Below the pieces are notes generated by a model. That model saw nothing but the letters and a program-made list of their open reading frames with translations, did no database searches and had not been told where the DNA came from. Shown piece by piece: positions 1-7,754 of a stretch of DNA of 14,688 nt (its first letter is position 1; each line of letters begins with the position of its first letter). The stretch is from CBIFWW01 sp966186435 (GTDB lineage Bacteria > Pseudomonadota > Gammaproteobacteria > Enterobacterales > Enterobacteriaceae). The translations under genes were made by a program, and so were the position numbers. The stretch spans positions 1 to 14,688 of the forward strand of contig CBIFWW010000084.1 of assembly GCA_966186435.1 (NCBI GenBank). Reading direction: 5' to 3'.

Positions 1-1
1 A

Positions 2-202
2 AAACTTGAAGAAATTCAAGAGTGTCATTTGGTTTCCGGTGATTTCGACTATCTGTTGAAAACCCGTGTGCCGGACATGTCCGCGTACCGTAAACTTCTG
101 GGCGAAACTCTGCTGCGCCTCCCTGGCGTTAACGACACCCGTACTTATGTCGTGATGGAAGAAGTGAAACAGAGTAACCGTCTGGTAATTAAGACCCGCT
201 AA
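2..202 (+). CDS. lrp: Leucine-responsive regulatory protein Lrp, C-terminal part (5' end outside window)
   Basis: Partial gene: 66 codons and a TAA stop are present, and the N-terminal helix-turn-helix lies upstream of the window. The visible residues run from KLEEIQECHLVSGDFDYLLK to the end SNRLVIKTR and match, as far as I recall, the C-terminal ligand-sensing (RAM/AsnC-type) domain of E. coli Lrp essentially residue for residue. In that family this domain forms the oligomer core and binds leucine. Lrp is a global regulator of amino-acid metabolism, transport and pili, and acts on the nucleoid. Such strict conservation is usual for Lrp in enterics. The gene is followed by a hairpin and then ftsK, the same order as in E. 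coli. Identity is very secure; only completeness is limited by the window edge. Confidence 0.97.
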   Translation, partial: KLEEIQECHLVSGDFDYLLKTRVPDMSAYRKLLGETLLRLPGVNDTRTYVVMEEVKQSNRLVIKTR

Positions 203-242
203 CACGGGACAGGTGCAAAATCGGCGCAAGTTGATTACACTC

Positions 243-258
243 CTGTTAATCCATACAG
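243..258. promoter_or_regulatory. LexA (SOS) box upstream of ftsK
   Basis: The 16-base site reads CTGT, eight bases (TAATCCAT), ACAG, which fits the LexA consensus CTGT-N8-ACAG exactly at all eight fixed positions. It lies 67 bases upstream of the ftsK start. E. coli ftsK is a known SOS-inducible gene (also called dinH) with a LexA site at this place, so function is likely. A -35-like TTGATT at 231-236, with a weak -10 match overlapping the right half of the box, could be the repressed promoter. Confidence 0.85.
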
Positions 259-259
259 C

Positions 260-300
260 AACCGTGCCGGTAAGTGCTTCCGGCACGGTTGTCCGTTTTA
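260..300 (+). terminator. Hairpin after lrp, probable terminator
   Basis: A perfect 11-bp GC-rich stem is formed by 260-270 (AACCGTGCCGG) and 280-290 (CCGGCACGGTT) around a 9-base loop. The 3' tail GTCCGTTTTA has only a short T run, so this is not an ideal intrinsic terminator and may allow read-through into ftsK. It begins two bases after the LexA box and ends 34 bases before the ftsK start codon, so transcripts from the SOS-type promoter would also cross or start within it. Confidence 0.55.
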
Positions 301-324
301 GCACAAGGACCTGGAGAGCCTTTC

Positions 325-3300
325 TTGAGCCAGGAATACACTGAAGAAAAAGACGTCACTTTGACGAAACTGAGCAGTGGGCGCCGCCTGTTGGAAGCCC
401 TGCTTGTGGTTATTTCCCTGTTTGCCATCTACCTGATGGCGGCGTTGATGAGCTTCAATCCTTCCGATCCAAGCTGGTCGCAAACGGCCTGGCACGAGCC
501 TATCCATAATTTGGGTGGTAAAACCGGTGCCTGGTTTGCAGACACGTTGTTCTTCATCTTTGGCGTTATGGCCTATACCATTCCGGTGATCATCGTGGGT
601 GCCTGCTGGTTTACCTGGCGGCGGCGCGAGAGTGACGAATACATCGATTATTTTGCCGTATCGCTCCGCCTGATTGGCGTCCTGGCGATGGTGCTGACTG
701 CCTGTGGCCTGGCGGCCATTAACGCTGATGATATCTGGTACTTTGCTTCCGGTGGGGTTATTGGCAGCCTGTTGAGCACCACCATGATGCCGTTGTTGCA
801 CAGTAGCGGTGGCACCATTGCACTGCTGTGCGTATGGGCCGCAGGGCTGACGCTGTTTACCGGCTGGTCATGGGTGAGCATTGCCGAGAAACTTGGCCAC
901 GGCATTTTGTCGGTATTAACCTTCGCCAGTAATCGTACCCGCCGGGATAATACTTGGCAGGATGAAGAAGAATATGAAGAGGATGCGGCCACCGAGGATA
1001 GTGTCAGTGAACCTGCTGAAGTTCATGAGTCCCGTCGTACCCGCATTCTTCGTGGCGCATTAGCTCGTAAAAAGAAACTCTCTGAGAAATTTGCTAACCC
1101 GAATGGGCGTAAAACCGATGCGGCGCTGTTCTCCGGCAAACGCATGGATGACGACCAAGATGATGTATTAGTTAGCCGCCGTGGTGCGCCAGTCGATCCT
1201 GATGACGTGCTGTTCTCCGGTAACAGTGCTGCCCAGACAGATAATTATGACCCGCTGTTCTCTGGCAGCCGGGCAACCCAGGACTATGATCCGCTGTTGA
1301 ATGGACAACAGGTTGCCGGTGTGACTGCCGCAGCACTGGCGATGCCACAGGAACAGGCCTATAGCATGCCAGTTGATCCTGAGCTGGCTGTGCCACCCGC
1401 CCAAGTGACTGCTCCGGTAACCGAACCGGTGGCCCCGGAAATCGCCTGGCAATCCATGCCTGGCCCGGCCCCTGCTGAAGCGGCCATCGCCCCTACGCCT
1501 GAATATTTTACGGCCCCTGCTCAGTCTGTGGTTCACCAGCCAGTTCAACAAACCGAAGCCGACTGGTGGCAAGAGCCTGGCCCTGTCACCGCTTATCAGG
1601 CACCGGAACAGCAATGGTCGCCGGAACCAGTGCACCACCAGGCAGCTTATCAGCAGCCTGTGTATCAAGAGCCAGAGCCGGTTTACCACCAGCCAGCTTA
1701 TCAAGAACCAGAGTCTGCTTATCAGGAGCCTGTGTATCAGGAGCCAGAGCCAGTTTATCCGCAGCCTGCTTATCAGCAGCCGGAACAGATTCAGCCAGAG
1801 CCTGAGCCTGAGGAGATCTCTCGCGCCCGGCCACCGATGTATCACTTTGAAGAAGTCGAAGCCCAGCGCGCCCGTGAGCGTGAACAGCTGGCTCAGTGGT
1901 ACAAACCGGTTGAAGAGCCTGCGCCTCAGCCTTATGAAACCAGCTTCCCGGAATCTCGGGTGGTGAAAGCCGCTGCGGTCAAACCAGAGCCTGAAGAAAA
2001 ACCCGCTATTCCAGCGGTGAGCGCCGCAGCTGCCATGGCGGCTGCTGCCGCTGCTAATCAACGGGCCTCAGCGGCTGCCAATAGCGTGGTACCGGCCTTT
2101 GGTCTGGCGGGTGATGCGCCACGTCCTCAAGTTAAAGAGGGCATTGGCCCACAACTGCCACGCCCGAACCGGGTGCGGGTGCCAACCCGCCGTGAGTTGG
2201 CCTCCTATGGTATTAAATTGCCTTCTCAACGCCAGGCAGAGGAGCAAGCGCAGTCGCGTCATGGCCACTATGCCCCTGAAGAAACCCCTGGTTCAGATGA
2301 GGATGCGCTGCAACAAGAAGAACTGGCCCGTCAGTTCGCCTCCCAGCAGCAGCAACGCTATGGCCAGGAGACTGCTAGCCAGGGCTGGCAGGGTGACGAT
2401 TCAGACCACGACGCTGCTGCCCAGGCAGAGCTGGCCCGCCAGTTTGCCTCTCAGCAACAGCAGCGTTATGCCGGTGAACAACCGGCCAACGCCCACCCAT
2501 TCTCTAAGGATGAGTTTGTCTTCTCGCCAACTCGCGATTTGGTGGATGATGGCCCGTCAGAGCCATTATTTACGCCGTCCTTTGTTGAACCTGCGCCTCA
2601 GCATCGACCACAGTTGCAGCAACCGGCTGCGGCACCGGTTCAACCAAAAGAAAGCCTGATTCACCCATTATTAATGCGTAATGGCGACGACCGCCCGGTG
2701 CAGCGCCCCACCACGCCACTACCTTCGTTGGATCTCCTGACCTCGCCACCTTCAGAAGTGGAGCCAGTTGATACCTTTGCCTTGGAGCAAATGGCCCGTC
2801 TGGTTGAAGCACGCCTGGCCGACTTCCGGATCAAAGCCGACGTAGTGAACTACTCACCAGGCCCGGTAATCACTCGGTTCGAACTGAACCTGGCTCCGGG
2901 GGTTAAGGCTTCCCGTATCTCCAATTTGTCCCGCGATCTGGCCCGCTCCCTGTCCACTGTGGCGGTCCGTGTGGTTGAGGTTATTCCTGGCAAACCTTAC
3001 GTAGGCCTGGAACTGCCGAATAAAAAGCGCCAGACCGTATACCTGCGTGAAGTGCTGGATTGCCAGAAATTCCGCGACAGCGCTTCACCATTGAGCGTGG
3101 TGCTGGGTAAAGACATTGCCGGTGACCCGGTGATTGCTGACCTGGCAAAAATGCCCCACTTGCTGGTTGCCGGTACCACCGGTTCCGGTAAATCAGTGGG
3201 CGTCAACGCCATGATCCTCAGCATGCTGTACAAAGCCAGCCCGGAAGACGTGAAATTCATCATGATCGACCCGAAAATGCTGGAACTTTCAGTGTATGAG

Positions 3301-4191
3301 GGGATCCCGCATCTGCTAACCGAAGTGGTCACCGACATGAAAGATGCCGCCAATGCCCTGCGTTGGAGCGTCAATGAAATGGAACGTCGCTACAAGCTGA
3401 TGTCGGCATTGGGTGTACGTAACCTGGCGGGTTATAACGAGAAAATTCTTGAAGCTGAACGTATGGGGCGGCCAATCCCTGACCCATACTGGAAGCCAGG
3501 TGACAGTATGGATGCTGTGCATCCAACCCTGGAGAAACTGCCGTATATCGTGGTGTTGGTGGATGAATTTGCCGACCTGATGATGACCGTGGGTAAAAAA
3601 GTGGAAGAGCTGATTGCCCGTCTGGCGCAAAAAGCCCGTGCTGCTGGTATCCACCTGGTGCTGGCAACCCAGCGCCCATCGGTTGACGTGATCACTGGCC
3701 TGATTAAAGCCAACATTCCGACCCGTATCGCCTTTACAGTTTCCAGTAAAATCGATTCCCGTACCATCCTCGATCAGAGCGGTGCGGAATCCCTGCTGGG
3801 GATGGGTGACATGCTTTATTCTGGCCCTAACTCCAGTATTCCGGTACGTGTTCACGGTGCCTTCGTGCGCGACCAAGAAGTGCATGCCGTGGTGACCGAC
3901 TGGAAAGCCCGGGGCCGTCCTCAGTATGTGGAAGGCATCACGTCCGATGCAGAAAGTGAAGGCGCGGGCGGTGGTATGGGCGGTGACGAAGAGTTGGACC
4001 CGCTGTTCGACCAGGCCGTGGGCTTCGTGGTGGAAAAACGTAAAGCCTCTATCTCCGGGGTTCAACGTCAGTTCCGTATCGGCTACAACCGGGCGGCGCG
4101 CATTATCGAGCAAATGGAAATGCAGGGGATTGTCAGCCCGCAAGGCCATAACGGTAACCGTGAAGTTCTGGCTCCACCTCCCTTCGAATAA
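325..4191 (+). CDS. ftsK: DNA translocase FtsK (TTG start)
   Basis: FtsK is a septum-anchored ATP-driven DNA pump that moves chromosome termini to dif, activates XerCD recombination and helps assemble the divisome. The 1288-residue product has about four N-terminal membrane segments (roughly residues 22-41, 72-97, 110-130 and 160-182). A long Pro/Gln/Glu-rich linker (about 200-810) follows, then the RecA-like motor with Walker A GTTGSGKS at 950-957 and Walker B LVDE ending at D1080-E1081. A C-terminal winged-helix gamma domain (about 1222-1288) ends in REVLAPPPFE; its family reads KOPS and contacts XerD. I chose TTG at 325 because it gives MSQEY..., the start of E. coli FtsK, and has GGAGAG six bases upstream. 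The in-frame ATG at 274 lies inside the lrp hairpin and has no homologous extension. The linker carries a 24-residue tandem duplication (441-488) and a repeated 14-residue block (666-679, 702-715). Confidence 0.97.
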   Translation: MSQEYTEEKDVTLTKLSSGRRLLEALLVVISLFAIYLMAALMSFNPSDPSWSQTAWHEPIHNLGGKTGAWFADTLFFIFGVMAYTIPVIIVGACWFTWRRRESDEYIDYFAVSLRLIGVLAMVLTACGLAAINADDIWYFASGGVIGSLLSTTMMPLLHSSGGTIALLCVWAAGLTLFTGWSWVSIAEKLGHGILSVLTFASNRTRRDNTWQDEEEYEEDAATEDSVSEPAEVHESRRTRILRGALARKKKLSEKFANPNGRKTDAALFSGKRMDDDQDDVLVSRRGAPVDPDDVLFSGNSAAQTDNYDPLFSGSRATQDYDPLLNGQQVAGVTAAALAMPQEQAYSMPVDPELAVPPAQVTAPVTEPVAPEIAWQSMPGPAPAEAAIAPTPEYFTAPAQSVVHQPVQQTEADWWQEPGPVTAYQAPEQQWSPEPVHHQAAYQQPVYQEPEPVYHQPAYQEPESAYQEPVYQEPEPVYPQPAYQQPEQIQPEPEPEEISRARPPMYHFEEVEAQRAREREQLAQWYKPVEEPAPQPYETSFPESRVVKAAAVKPEPEEKPAIPAVSAAAAMAAAAAANQRASAAANSVVPAFGLAGDAPRPQVKEGIGPQLPRPNRVRVPTRRELASYGIKLPSQRQAEEQAQSRHGHYAPEETPGSDEDALQQEELARQFASQQQQRYGQETASQGWQGDDSDHDAAAQAELARQFASQQQQRYAGEQPANAHPFSKDEFVFSPTRDLVDDGPSEPLFTPSFVEPAPQHRPQLQQPAAAPVQPKESLIHPLLMRNGDDRPVQRPTTPLPSLDLLTSPPSEVEPVDTFALEQMARLVEARLADFRIKADVVNYSPGPVITRFELNLAPGVKASRISNLSRDLARSLSTVAVRVVEVIPGKPYVGLELPNKKRQTVYLREVLDCQKFRDSASPLSVVLGKDIAGDPVIADLAKMPHLLVAGTTGSGKSVGVNAMILSMLYKASPEDVKFIMIDPKMLELSVYEGIPHLLTEVVTDMKDAANALRWSVNEMERRYKLMSALGVRNLAGYNEKILEAERMGRPIPDPYWKPGDSMDAVHPTLEKLPYIVVLVDEFADLMMTVGKKVEELIARLAQKARAAGIHLVLATQRPSVDVITGLIKANIPTRIAFTVSSKIDSRTILDQSGAESLLGMGDMLYSGPNSSIPVRVHGAFVRDQEVHAVVTDWKARGRPQYVEGITSDAESEGAGGGMGGDEELDPLFDQAVGFVVEKRKASISGVQRQFRIGYNRAARIIEQMEMQGIVSPQGHNGNREVLAPPPFE
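1645..1788 (+). repeat. Two tandem 72-bp repeats in the ftsK linker
   Basis: Copies at 1645-1716 and 1717-1788 each encode 24 residues of the form AYQ(Q/E)PVYQEPEPVY(H/P)QPAYQ(E/Q)PE. They differ at only four positions (4, 15, 21 and 24 of the unit) and stay in frame. The repeats lie in the disordered linker of FtsK, a region known to vary in length between species. Further YQxP-type motifs flank the pair, suggesting repeated slippage or unequal crossing-over. Confidence 0.9.
1686..1693 (-). other. Chi sequence (RecBCD recombination hotspot)
   Basis: The + strand reads CCACCAGC, so the – strand carries the enterobacterial Chi octamer GCTGGTGG. It lies inside the ftsK linker repeat. An 8-base match is expected by chance in enteric DNA, where Chi is over-represented, so only the sequence match is claimed. 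Confidence 0.5.
2320..2469 (+). repeat. Repeated 14-residue block in ftsK linker
   Basis: The peptide ELARQFASQQQQRY is encoded at 2320-2361 and again, identically, at 2428-2469, 36 codons apart. The two DNA copies differ mainly at third codon positions, so selection on the peptide or an old duplication is more likely than a recent one. Similar ELARQFA...QQQRY text occurs in E. coli FtsK just before the motor, from memory, so the motif may have a conserved role such as a helical or interaction element. Confidence 0.85.
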
Positions 4192-4206
4192 CCATCCGGA
4201 AATGTG

Positions 4207-4232
4207 ATAACAGCCGCATCTGCGGCTGTTAT
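4207..4232 (+). terminator. Hairpin after ftsK, possible terminator
   Basis: A perfect 12-bp inverted repeat, ATAACAGCCGCA at 4207-4218 and TGCGGCTGTTAT at 4221-4232, lies 15 bases after the ftsK stop. The apparent two-base loop would open to four bases in RNA. No T run follows (the next bases are GCAAAAATGGG), so it may be a weak or Rho-assisted terminator, or a 3'-end stabilising structure, rather than a full intrinsic terminator. Confidence 0.5.
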
Positions 4233-4291
4233 GCAAAAATGGGTAAATAAGTAAAAAATCGGCATATTCTTCTATTCGGCTCCTGGCACTC

Positions 4292-4328
4292 TGCTAGAGT
4301 GGCCGACAGAAACGTCCCCAATGGGACG
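4292..4328 (+). promoter_or_regulatory. Candidate lolA promoter and leader hairpin
   Basis: TGCTAGAGT at 4292-4300 resembles an extended -10 element (TGn followed by a 4/6 match to TATAAT), and no good -35 is seen 16-18 bases upstream. Transcription would begin near 4307. The leader then holds a 6-bp hairpin, CGTCCC at 4313-4318 and GGGACG at 4323-4328 with loop CAAT, ending 11 bases before the GAGG at 4340-4343. The promoter call is inference; the hairpin is seen directly. Confidence 0.35.
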
Positions 4329-4350
4329 GTGGCAAATTTGAGGATTAATC

Positions 4351-4962
4351 ATGAAAAAGCTCGCGATGACCTGTGCTCTTCTTTCTGCCTTTGCGGTATC
4401 GTCAGTTTGGGCTGACGGGGCGAGTGATTTAAAAACTCGTCTGGATAAAGTGAGCAGCTTCCACGCCAGCTTCACCCAAAAGGTGACCGATGCCAATGGG
4501 ACAGCCGTTCAGGACGGGCAGGGCGATCTGTGGGTTAAACGCCCGAACCTGTTTAACTGGCACATGACTCAGCCCGATGAAAGCGTCCTGGTGTCTGACG
4601 GTAAAACCCTGTGGTTTTACAACCCCTTTGTTGAACAGGCCAGCGCTAACTGGTTGAAAGACGCCACCAGTAACACGCCGTTTATGCTGATTGCCCGCAA
4701 CCAGTCTTCCGACTGGGCGCAATACAACATCAAACAAACCGGCGATGATTTTGAACTGACACCAAAAGGCAGTAATGGCAACCTGAAACAGTTCACTATT
4801 AACGTGGGCCGCGACGGCACCATTCATCAGTTCAGCGCCATCGAGCAAGACGGCCAGCGCAGCAGCTACGCGCTGAAAAGCCAGCAAAATGGCGCTGTGG
4901 ACATGAATAAATTCAAATTTACGCCGCCGCAGGGTGTGACGGTGGACGACCAACGTCAGTGA
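4351..4962 (+). CDS. lolA: Outer-membrane lipoprotein carrier protein LolA
   Basis: LolA is the periplasmic chaperone that takes lipoproteins released by the LolCDE transporter and hands them to LolB at the outer membrane. The 203-residue product begins with a Sec signal peptide: KK at 2-3, a hydrophobic core at about 5-19 and a likely cut after VWA at residue 21. This leaves a 182-residue mature protein, the size of E. coli LolA. The mature part starts DGASDLKTRLDKVSSFHASF and keeps the family's beta-rich layout, including the FHASFTQ region where the key arginine/aromatic lining of the half-barrel lies in homologues. The ATG is preceded by GAGG at 4340-4343. The stop overlaps the ribosome binding site of rarA, so the two are probably co-transcribed and translationally linked, as in E. 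coli. Confidence 0.97.
   Translation: MKKLAMTCALLSAFAVSSVWADGASDLKTRLDKVSSFHASFTQKVTDANGTAVQDGQGDLWVKRPNLFNWHMTQPDESVLVSDGKTLWFYNPFVEQASANWLKDATSNTPFMLIARNQSSDWAQYNIKQTGDDFELTPKGSNGNLKQFTINVGRDGTIHQFSAIEQDGQRSSYALKSQQNGAVDMNKFKFTPPQGVTVDDQRQ
4516..4523 (+). other. KOPS-type octamer GGGCAGGG
   Basis: The sequence GGGCAGGG inside lolA fits the KOPS consensus GGGNAGGG, the polar signal that the FtsK gamma domain reads in E. coli. It points in the direction of ftsK transcription. I found no other perfect copy on either strand of this window. If the replichore position is as in E. coli, this orientation would point towards dif, which is the expected polarity. Confidence 0.5.
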
Positions 4963-4971
4963 GGGGTAGCC

Positions 4972-6315
4972 GTGGGCAATCTATCGCTCGATTTTTCAGA
5001 TAACACCTTCCAACCTCTGGCCGCGCGTATGCGGCCAGAAACCCTAGCGCAGTACATCGGCCAGCAGCACCTACTGGCCCCGGGTAAACCACTCCCTCGC
5101 GCCATTGAAGCCGGTCAGCTCCATTCCATGATTCTCTGGGGGCCACCGGGTACCGGTAAAACCACCCTGGCAGAAGTTATTGCCCATTATGCCAATGCCG
5201 ATGTGGAACGGATCTCTGCGGTTACCTCCGGGGTGAAAGAGATCCGTGAAGCCATCGAACGTGCCCGGCAGAGTAAAAACGCTGGCCGCCGCACCATTCT
5301 GTTTGTGGACGAAGTCCACCGCTTCAACAAAAGCCAGCAGGATGCCTTCCTGCCCCATATTGAAGATGGCACCATCACCTTTATTGGCGCCACCACTGAA
5401 AACCCCTCCTTCGAATTAAACTCGGCGCTGCTCTCCCGGGCCAGGGTTTACCTGTTGAAATCCTTGAGCGTGGCGGATATTGAGCAAGTGCTTACTCAGA
5501 CGATGGAAGATAAACAGCGCGGCTTGGGTGGGCAAAATATCATTCTGCCTGATGACACTCGGGTAGCAATAGCCGGGCTGGTGAATGGCGATGCCCGCCG
5601 GGCACTAAATACCCTTGAAATGATGGCCGATATGGCAGAATCCGATGCCAGCGGCAACCGGGTGCTGAATACCGATCTGCTAACTGAAATTGCCGGGGAA
5701 CGCAGTGCGCGCTTCGACAATAAAGGTGACCGGTTTTACGATTTGATCTCTGCCTTCCATAAGTCTGTTCGTGGTTCTGCCCCCGATGCGGCCCTTTACT
5801 GGTATGCGCGGATCATCACCGCCGGTGGCGACCCGCTATATGTGGCCCGCCGCTGCCTGGCCATTGCGTCTGAAGATGTGGGCAATGCTGACCCCCGCGC
5901 CATGCAGGTGGCCCTATCGGCCTGGGATTGCTTCACCCGCGTTGGCCCGGCGGAAGGGGAGCGCGCCATCGCGCAGGCCATCGTTTACCTCGCCTGCGCG
6001 CCAAAAAGTAACGCTGTTTACACCGCCTTCAAAGCCGCCATGAGCGATGCCCGTGAACGCCCGGATTATGATGTACCGGTTCACTTGCGTAATGCGCCCA
6101 CCAAATTGATGAAGGAAATGGGCTACGGGCAGGAGTACCGCTATGCCCATGATGAAGCCAACGCCTACGCCGCTGGCGAGGTCTATTTCCCCGAAGAAAT
6201 GGCACAAACGCGCTACTATCAGCCTACAAACCGGGGCCTGGAAGGCAAAATTGGCGAAAAGCTCGCCTGGCTCGCTGAACAGGATCAAAATAGCCCGACA
6301 AAACGCTACCGCTAA
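4972..6315 (+). CDS. rarA: Replication-associated recombination protein A, AAA+ ATPase (GTG start)
   Basis: RarA (MgsA) belongs to the clamp-loader-like AAA+ family with eukaryotic Mgs1/WRNIP1. It acts at stalled or damaged replication forks and binds single-stranded DNA-binding protein and DNA ends. The 447-residue product has the length of E. coli RarA. Visible motifs are Walker A GPPGTGKT at 57-64, Walker B ILFVDE with D113-E114 and the sensor-1 region FIGATTENPSF. They are followed by the lid (NGDARRALNTLEMMADMAE) and the tetramerisation part (YDVPVHLRNAPTKLMKEMGY). Start GTG at 4972 gives MGNLSLDFSDNTFQPLAARM, matching the family N-terminus, with GAGGGG at 4961-4966 overlapping the lolA stop. 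The 9-base gap indicates an operon with lolA, with no obvious functional link. Confidence 0.97.
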   Translation: MGNLSLDFSDNTFQPLAARMRPETLAQYIGQQHLLAPGKPLPRAIEAGQLHSMILWGPPGTGKTTLAEVIAHYANADVERISAVTSGVKEIREAIERARQSKNAGRRTILFVDEVHRFNKSQQDAFLPHIEDGTITFIGATTENPSFELNSALLSRARVYLLKSLSVADIEQVLTQTMEDKQRGLGGQNIILPDDTRVAIAGLVNGDARRALNTLEMMADMAESDASGNRVLNTDLLTEIAGERSARFDNKGDRFYDLISAFHKSVRGSAPDAALYWYARIITAGGDPLYVARRCLAIASEDVGNADPRAMQVALSAWDCFTRVGPAEGERAIAQAIVYLACAPKSNAVYTAFKAAMSDARERPDYDVPVHLRNAPTKLMKEMGYGQEYRYAHDEANAYAAGEVYFPEEMAQTRYYQPTNRGLEGKIGEKLAWLAEQDQNSPTKRYR

Positions 6316-6408
6316 TAAATGGGTTGCGGTAAGGTTATCGCTTATTCTTATAGGCGGCTGCAGGCTGTGGCCGTACTTTCACTTTAATTCGATAAGCACA
6401 GGATAAGC

Positions 6409-7701
6409 ATGCTCGATCCCAATCTGCTGCGTAATGAGCCAGACGCAGTCGCTGAAAAACTGGCACGCCGGGGCTATAAACTGGATGTAGAGACGCTGCG
6501 CACTCTGGAAGAGCGCCGCAAAGTTCTGCAAGTAGAAACTGAAAATCTGCAAGCAGAACGTAACGCGCGATCGAAATCCATCGGCCAGGCTAAAGCACGC
6601 GGGGAAGATATCGAGCCATTACGCCTGGAAGTGAACAAACTGGGTGAAGCGCTGGATACGGCTAAAGCGGAGCTGGAAGCCTTGCTGGCGCAAATCCGCG
6701 ATATCGCGCTGTCCCTGCCAAACATCCCTGCTGATGAAGTGCCGCTGGGCCGTGATGATAGCGAAAACCTGGAAATCAGCCGCTGGGGTACCCCCCGTGA
6801 GTTTGATTTTGAAGTGCGCGATCATGTCACCCTCGGTGAAATGCACAACGGTTTGGACTTTGCCGCCGCCGTTAAGCTGACCGGTTCCCGCTTTGTGGTA
6901 ATGAAAGGACAGATTGCCCGACTGCACCGCGCGCTGAGCCAGTTTATGCTGGATCTGCACACTGAACAGCATGGTTATAGCGAAAACTACGTGCCTTACC
7001 TGGTTAACCATGCCACGCTGTATGGTACTGGCCAGCTGCCCAAATTTGCTGAAGACTTGTTCCACACTAAACCGTTGGAAGAAGAAGCCGACAGCAGCAC
7101 CTATGCGCTGATCCCTACCGCGGAAGTGCCGGTCACCAACCTGGTGCGTGATGAAATCCTCGAAGAGGAAACCCTGCCGCTGCGTATGACTGCCCATACG
7201 CCATGTTTCCGCTCTGAAGCTGGCTCCTATGGTCGTGATACCCGTGGTCTGATCCGTATGCACCAGTTCGATAAAGTTGAGTTGGTACAGGTAGTGCGCC
7301 CGGAAGACTCAATGCAGGCGCTGGAAGAATTGACTGGCCATGCCGAGAAAGTGCTGCAACTGCTGAACCTGCCGTACCGCAAAATGTTGCTGTGTACCGG
7401 CGACATGGGCTTTGGCGCGACCAAAACCTACGATCTGGAAGTCTGGGTTCCGGCTCAGGGCACCTACCGTGAAATTTCCTCTTGCTCCAACATGTGGGAT
7501 TTCCAGGCACGCCGGATGCAGGCACGCTGCCGCAGCAAAACTGAGAAGAAACCGCGTCTGGTGCACACCCTGAACGGTTCCGGTCTGGCTGTAGGCCGTA
7601 CCCTGGTTGCAGTACTGGAAAATTACCAGTTAGCAGATGGCCGTATTGAAATCCCTGAAGTATTACGCCCTTATATGCGCAACCAAGCGTTCATTGGTTA
7701 G
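6409..7701 (+). CDS. serS: Seryl-tRNA synthetase
   Basis: This cytosolic class II aminoacyl-tRNA synthetase charges tRNA-Ser (and tRNA-Sec) with serine using ATP. The product has 430 residues, as in E. coli. An N-terminal antiparallel coiled-coil arm (about residues 28-100, rich in Glu/Arg/Lys/Leu heptads) binds the long variable arm of tRNA-Ser in this family. The catalytic core shows the serine-binding TAEVP at 237-241, class II motif 2 as CFRSEAGSYGRDTRG around R268-E270, and motif 3 as NGSGLAVGRTLVA with R397. The ATG has AGGATAA at 6400-6406. The 93-base gap from rarA has no clear terminator. A weak promoter-like pair (TTGCGG at 6324-6329, TCTTAT at 6346-6351, spacing 16) may drive serS separately. 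A strong terminator follows the gene. Confidence 0.98.
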   Translation: MLDPNLLRNEPDAVAEKLARRGYKLDVETLRTLEERRKVLQVETENLQAERNARSKSIGQAKARGEDIEPLRLEVNKLGEALDTAKAELEALLAQIRDIALSLPNIPADEVPLGRDDSENLEISRWGTPREFDFEVRDHVTLGEMHNGLDFAAAVKLTGSRFVVMKGQIARLHRALSQFMLDLHTEQHGYSENYVPYLVNHATLYGTGQLPKFAEDLFHTKPLEEEADSSTYALIPTAEVPVTNLVRDEILEEETLPLRMTAHTPCFRSEAGSYGRDTRGLIRMHQFDKVELVQVVRPEDSMQALEELTGHAEKVLQLLNLPYRKMLLCTGDMGFGATKTYDLEVWVPAQGTYREISSCSNMWDFQARRMQARCRSKTEKKPRLVHTLNGSGLAVGRTLVAVLENYQLADGRIEIPEVLRPYMRNQAFIG

Positions 7702-7720
7702 TGTCTGATATGAGTCATGT

Positions 7721-7746
7721 AAAAGCGCCTACGGGCGCTTTTTTTA
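7721..7746 (+). terminator. Intrinsic terminator of serS
   Basis: AAAAGCGCC at 7721-7729 pairs with GGCGCTTTT at 7734-7742 around the tetraloop TACG, and the T run continues to 7745. This is a textbook Rho-independent terminator 19 bases after the serS stop. It isolates serS from the dms operon and ends nine bases before the FNR-like box. Confidence 0.92.
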
Positions 7747-7754
7747 TGCCTGTT

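Noticed and set aside
1168..2061. Long antisense open frame (297 codons) opposite the ftsK linker
   Set aside because: It is the shadow of the repeat-rich, stop-poor ftsK linker. The product is a low-complexity Leu/Arg/Trp string and no start context is evident.
2099..2659. 186-codon + strand open frame in another frame of ftsK
   Set aside because: It overlaps the linker and beta-domain of ftsK, the protein is Arg/Met/Ser-rich nonsense, and no ribosome binding site supports it.
3316..4236. Antisense open frame of 306 codons opposite the ftsK motor domain
   Set aside because: It lies wholly opposite strongly conserved FtsK coding sequence and starts in the terminator hairpin. The His/Phe-rich product matches no family I know.
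4263..4276. RcsB-box-like text (CATATTCTTCTATT) upstream of lolA
   Set aside because: lolA is reported to respond to Rcs in E. coli, but the match to the consensus is too weak to call from sequence alone.
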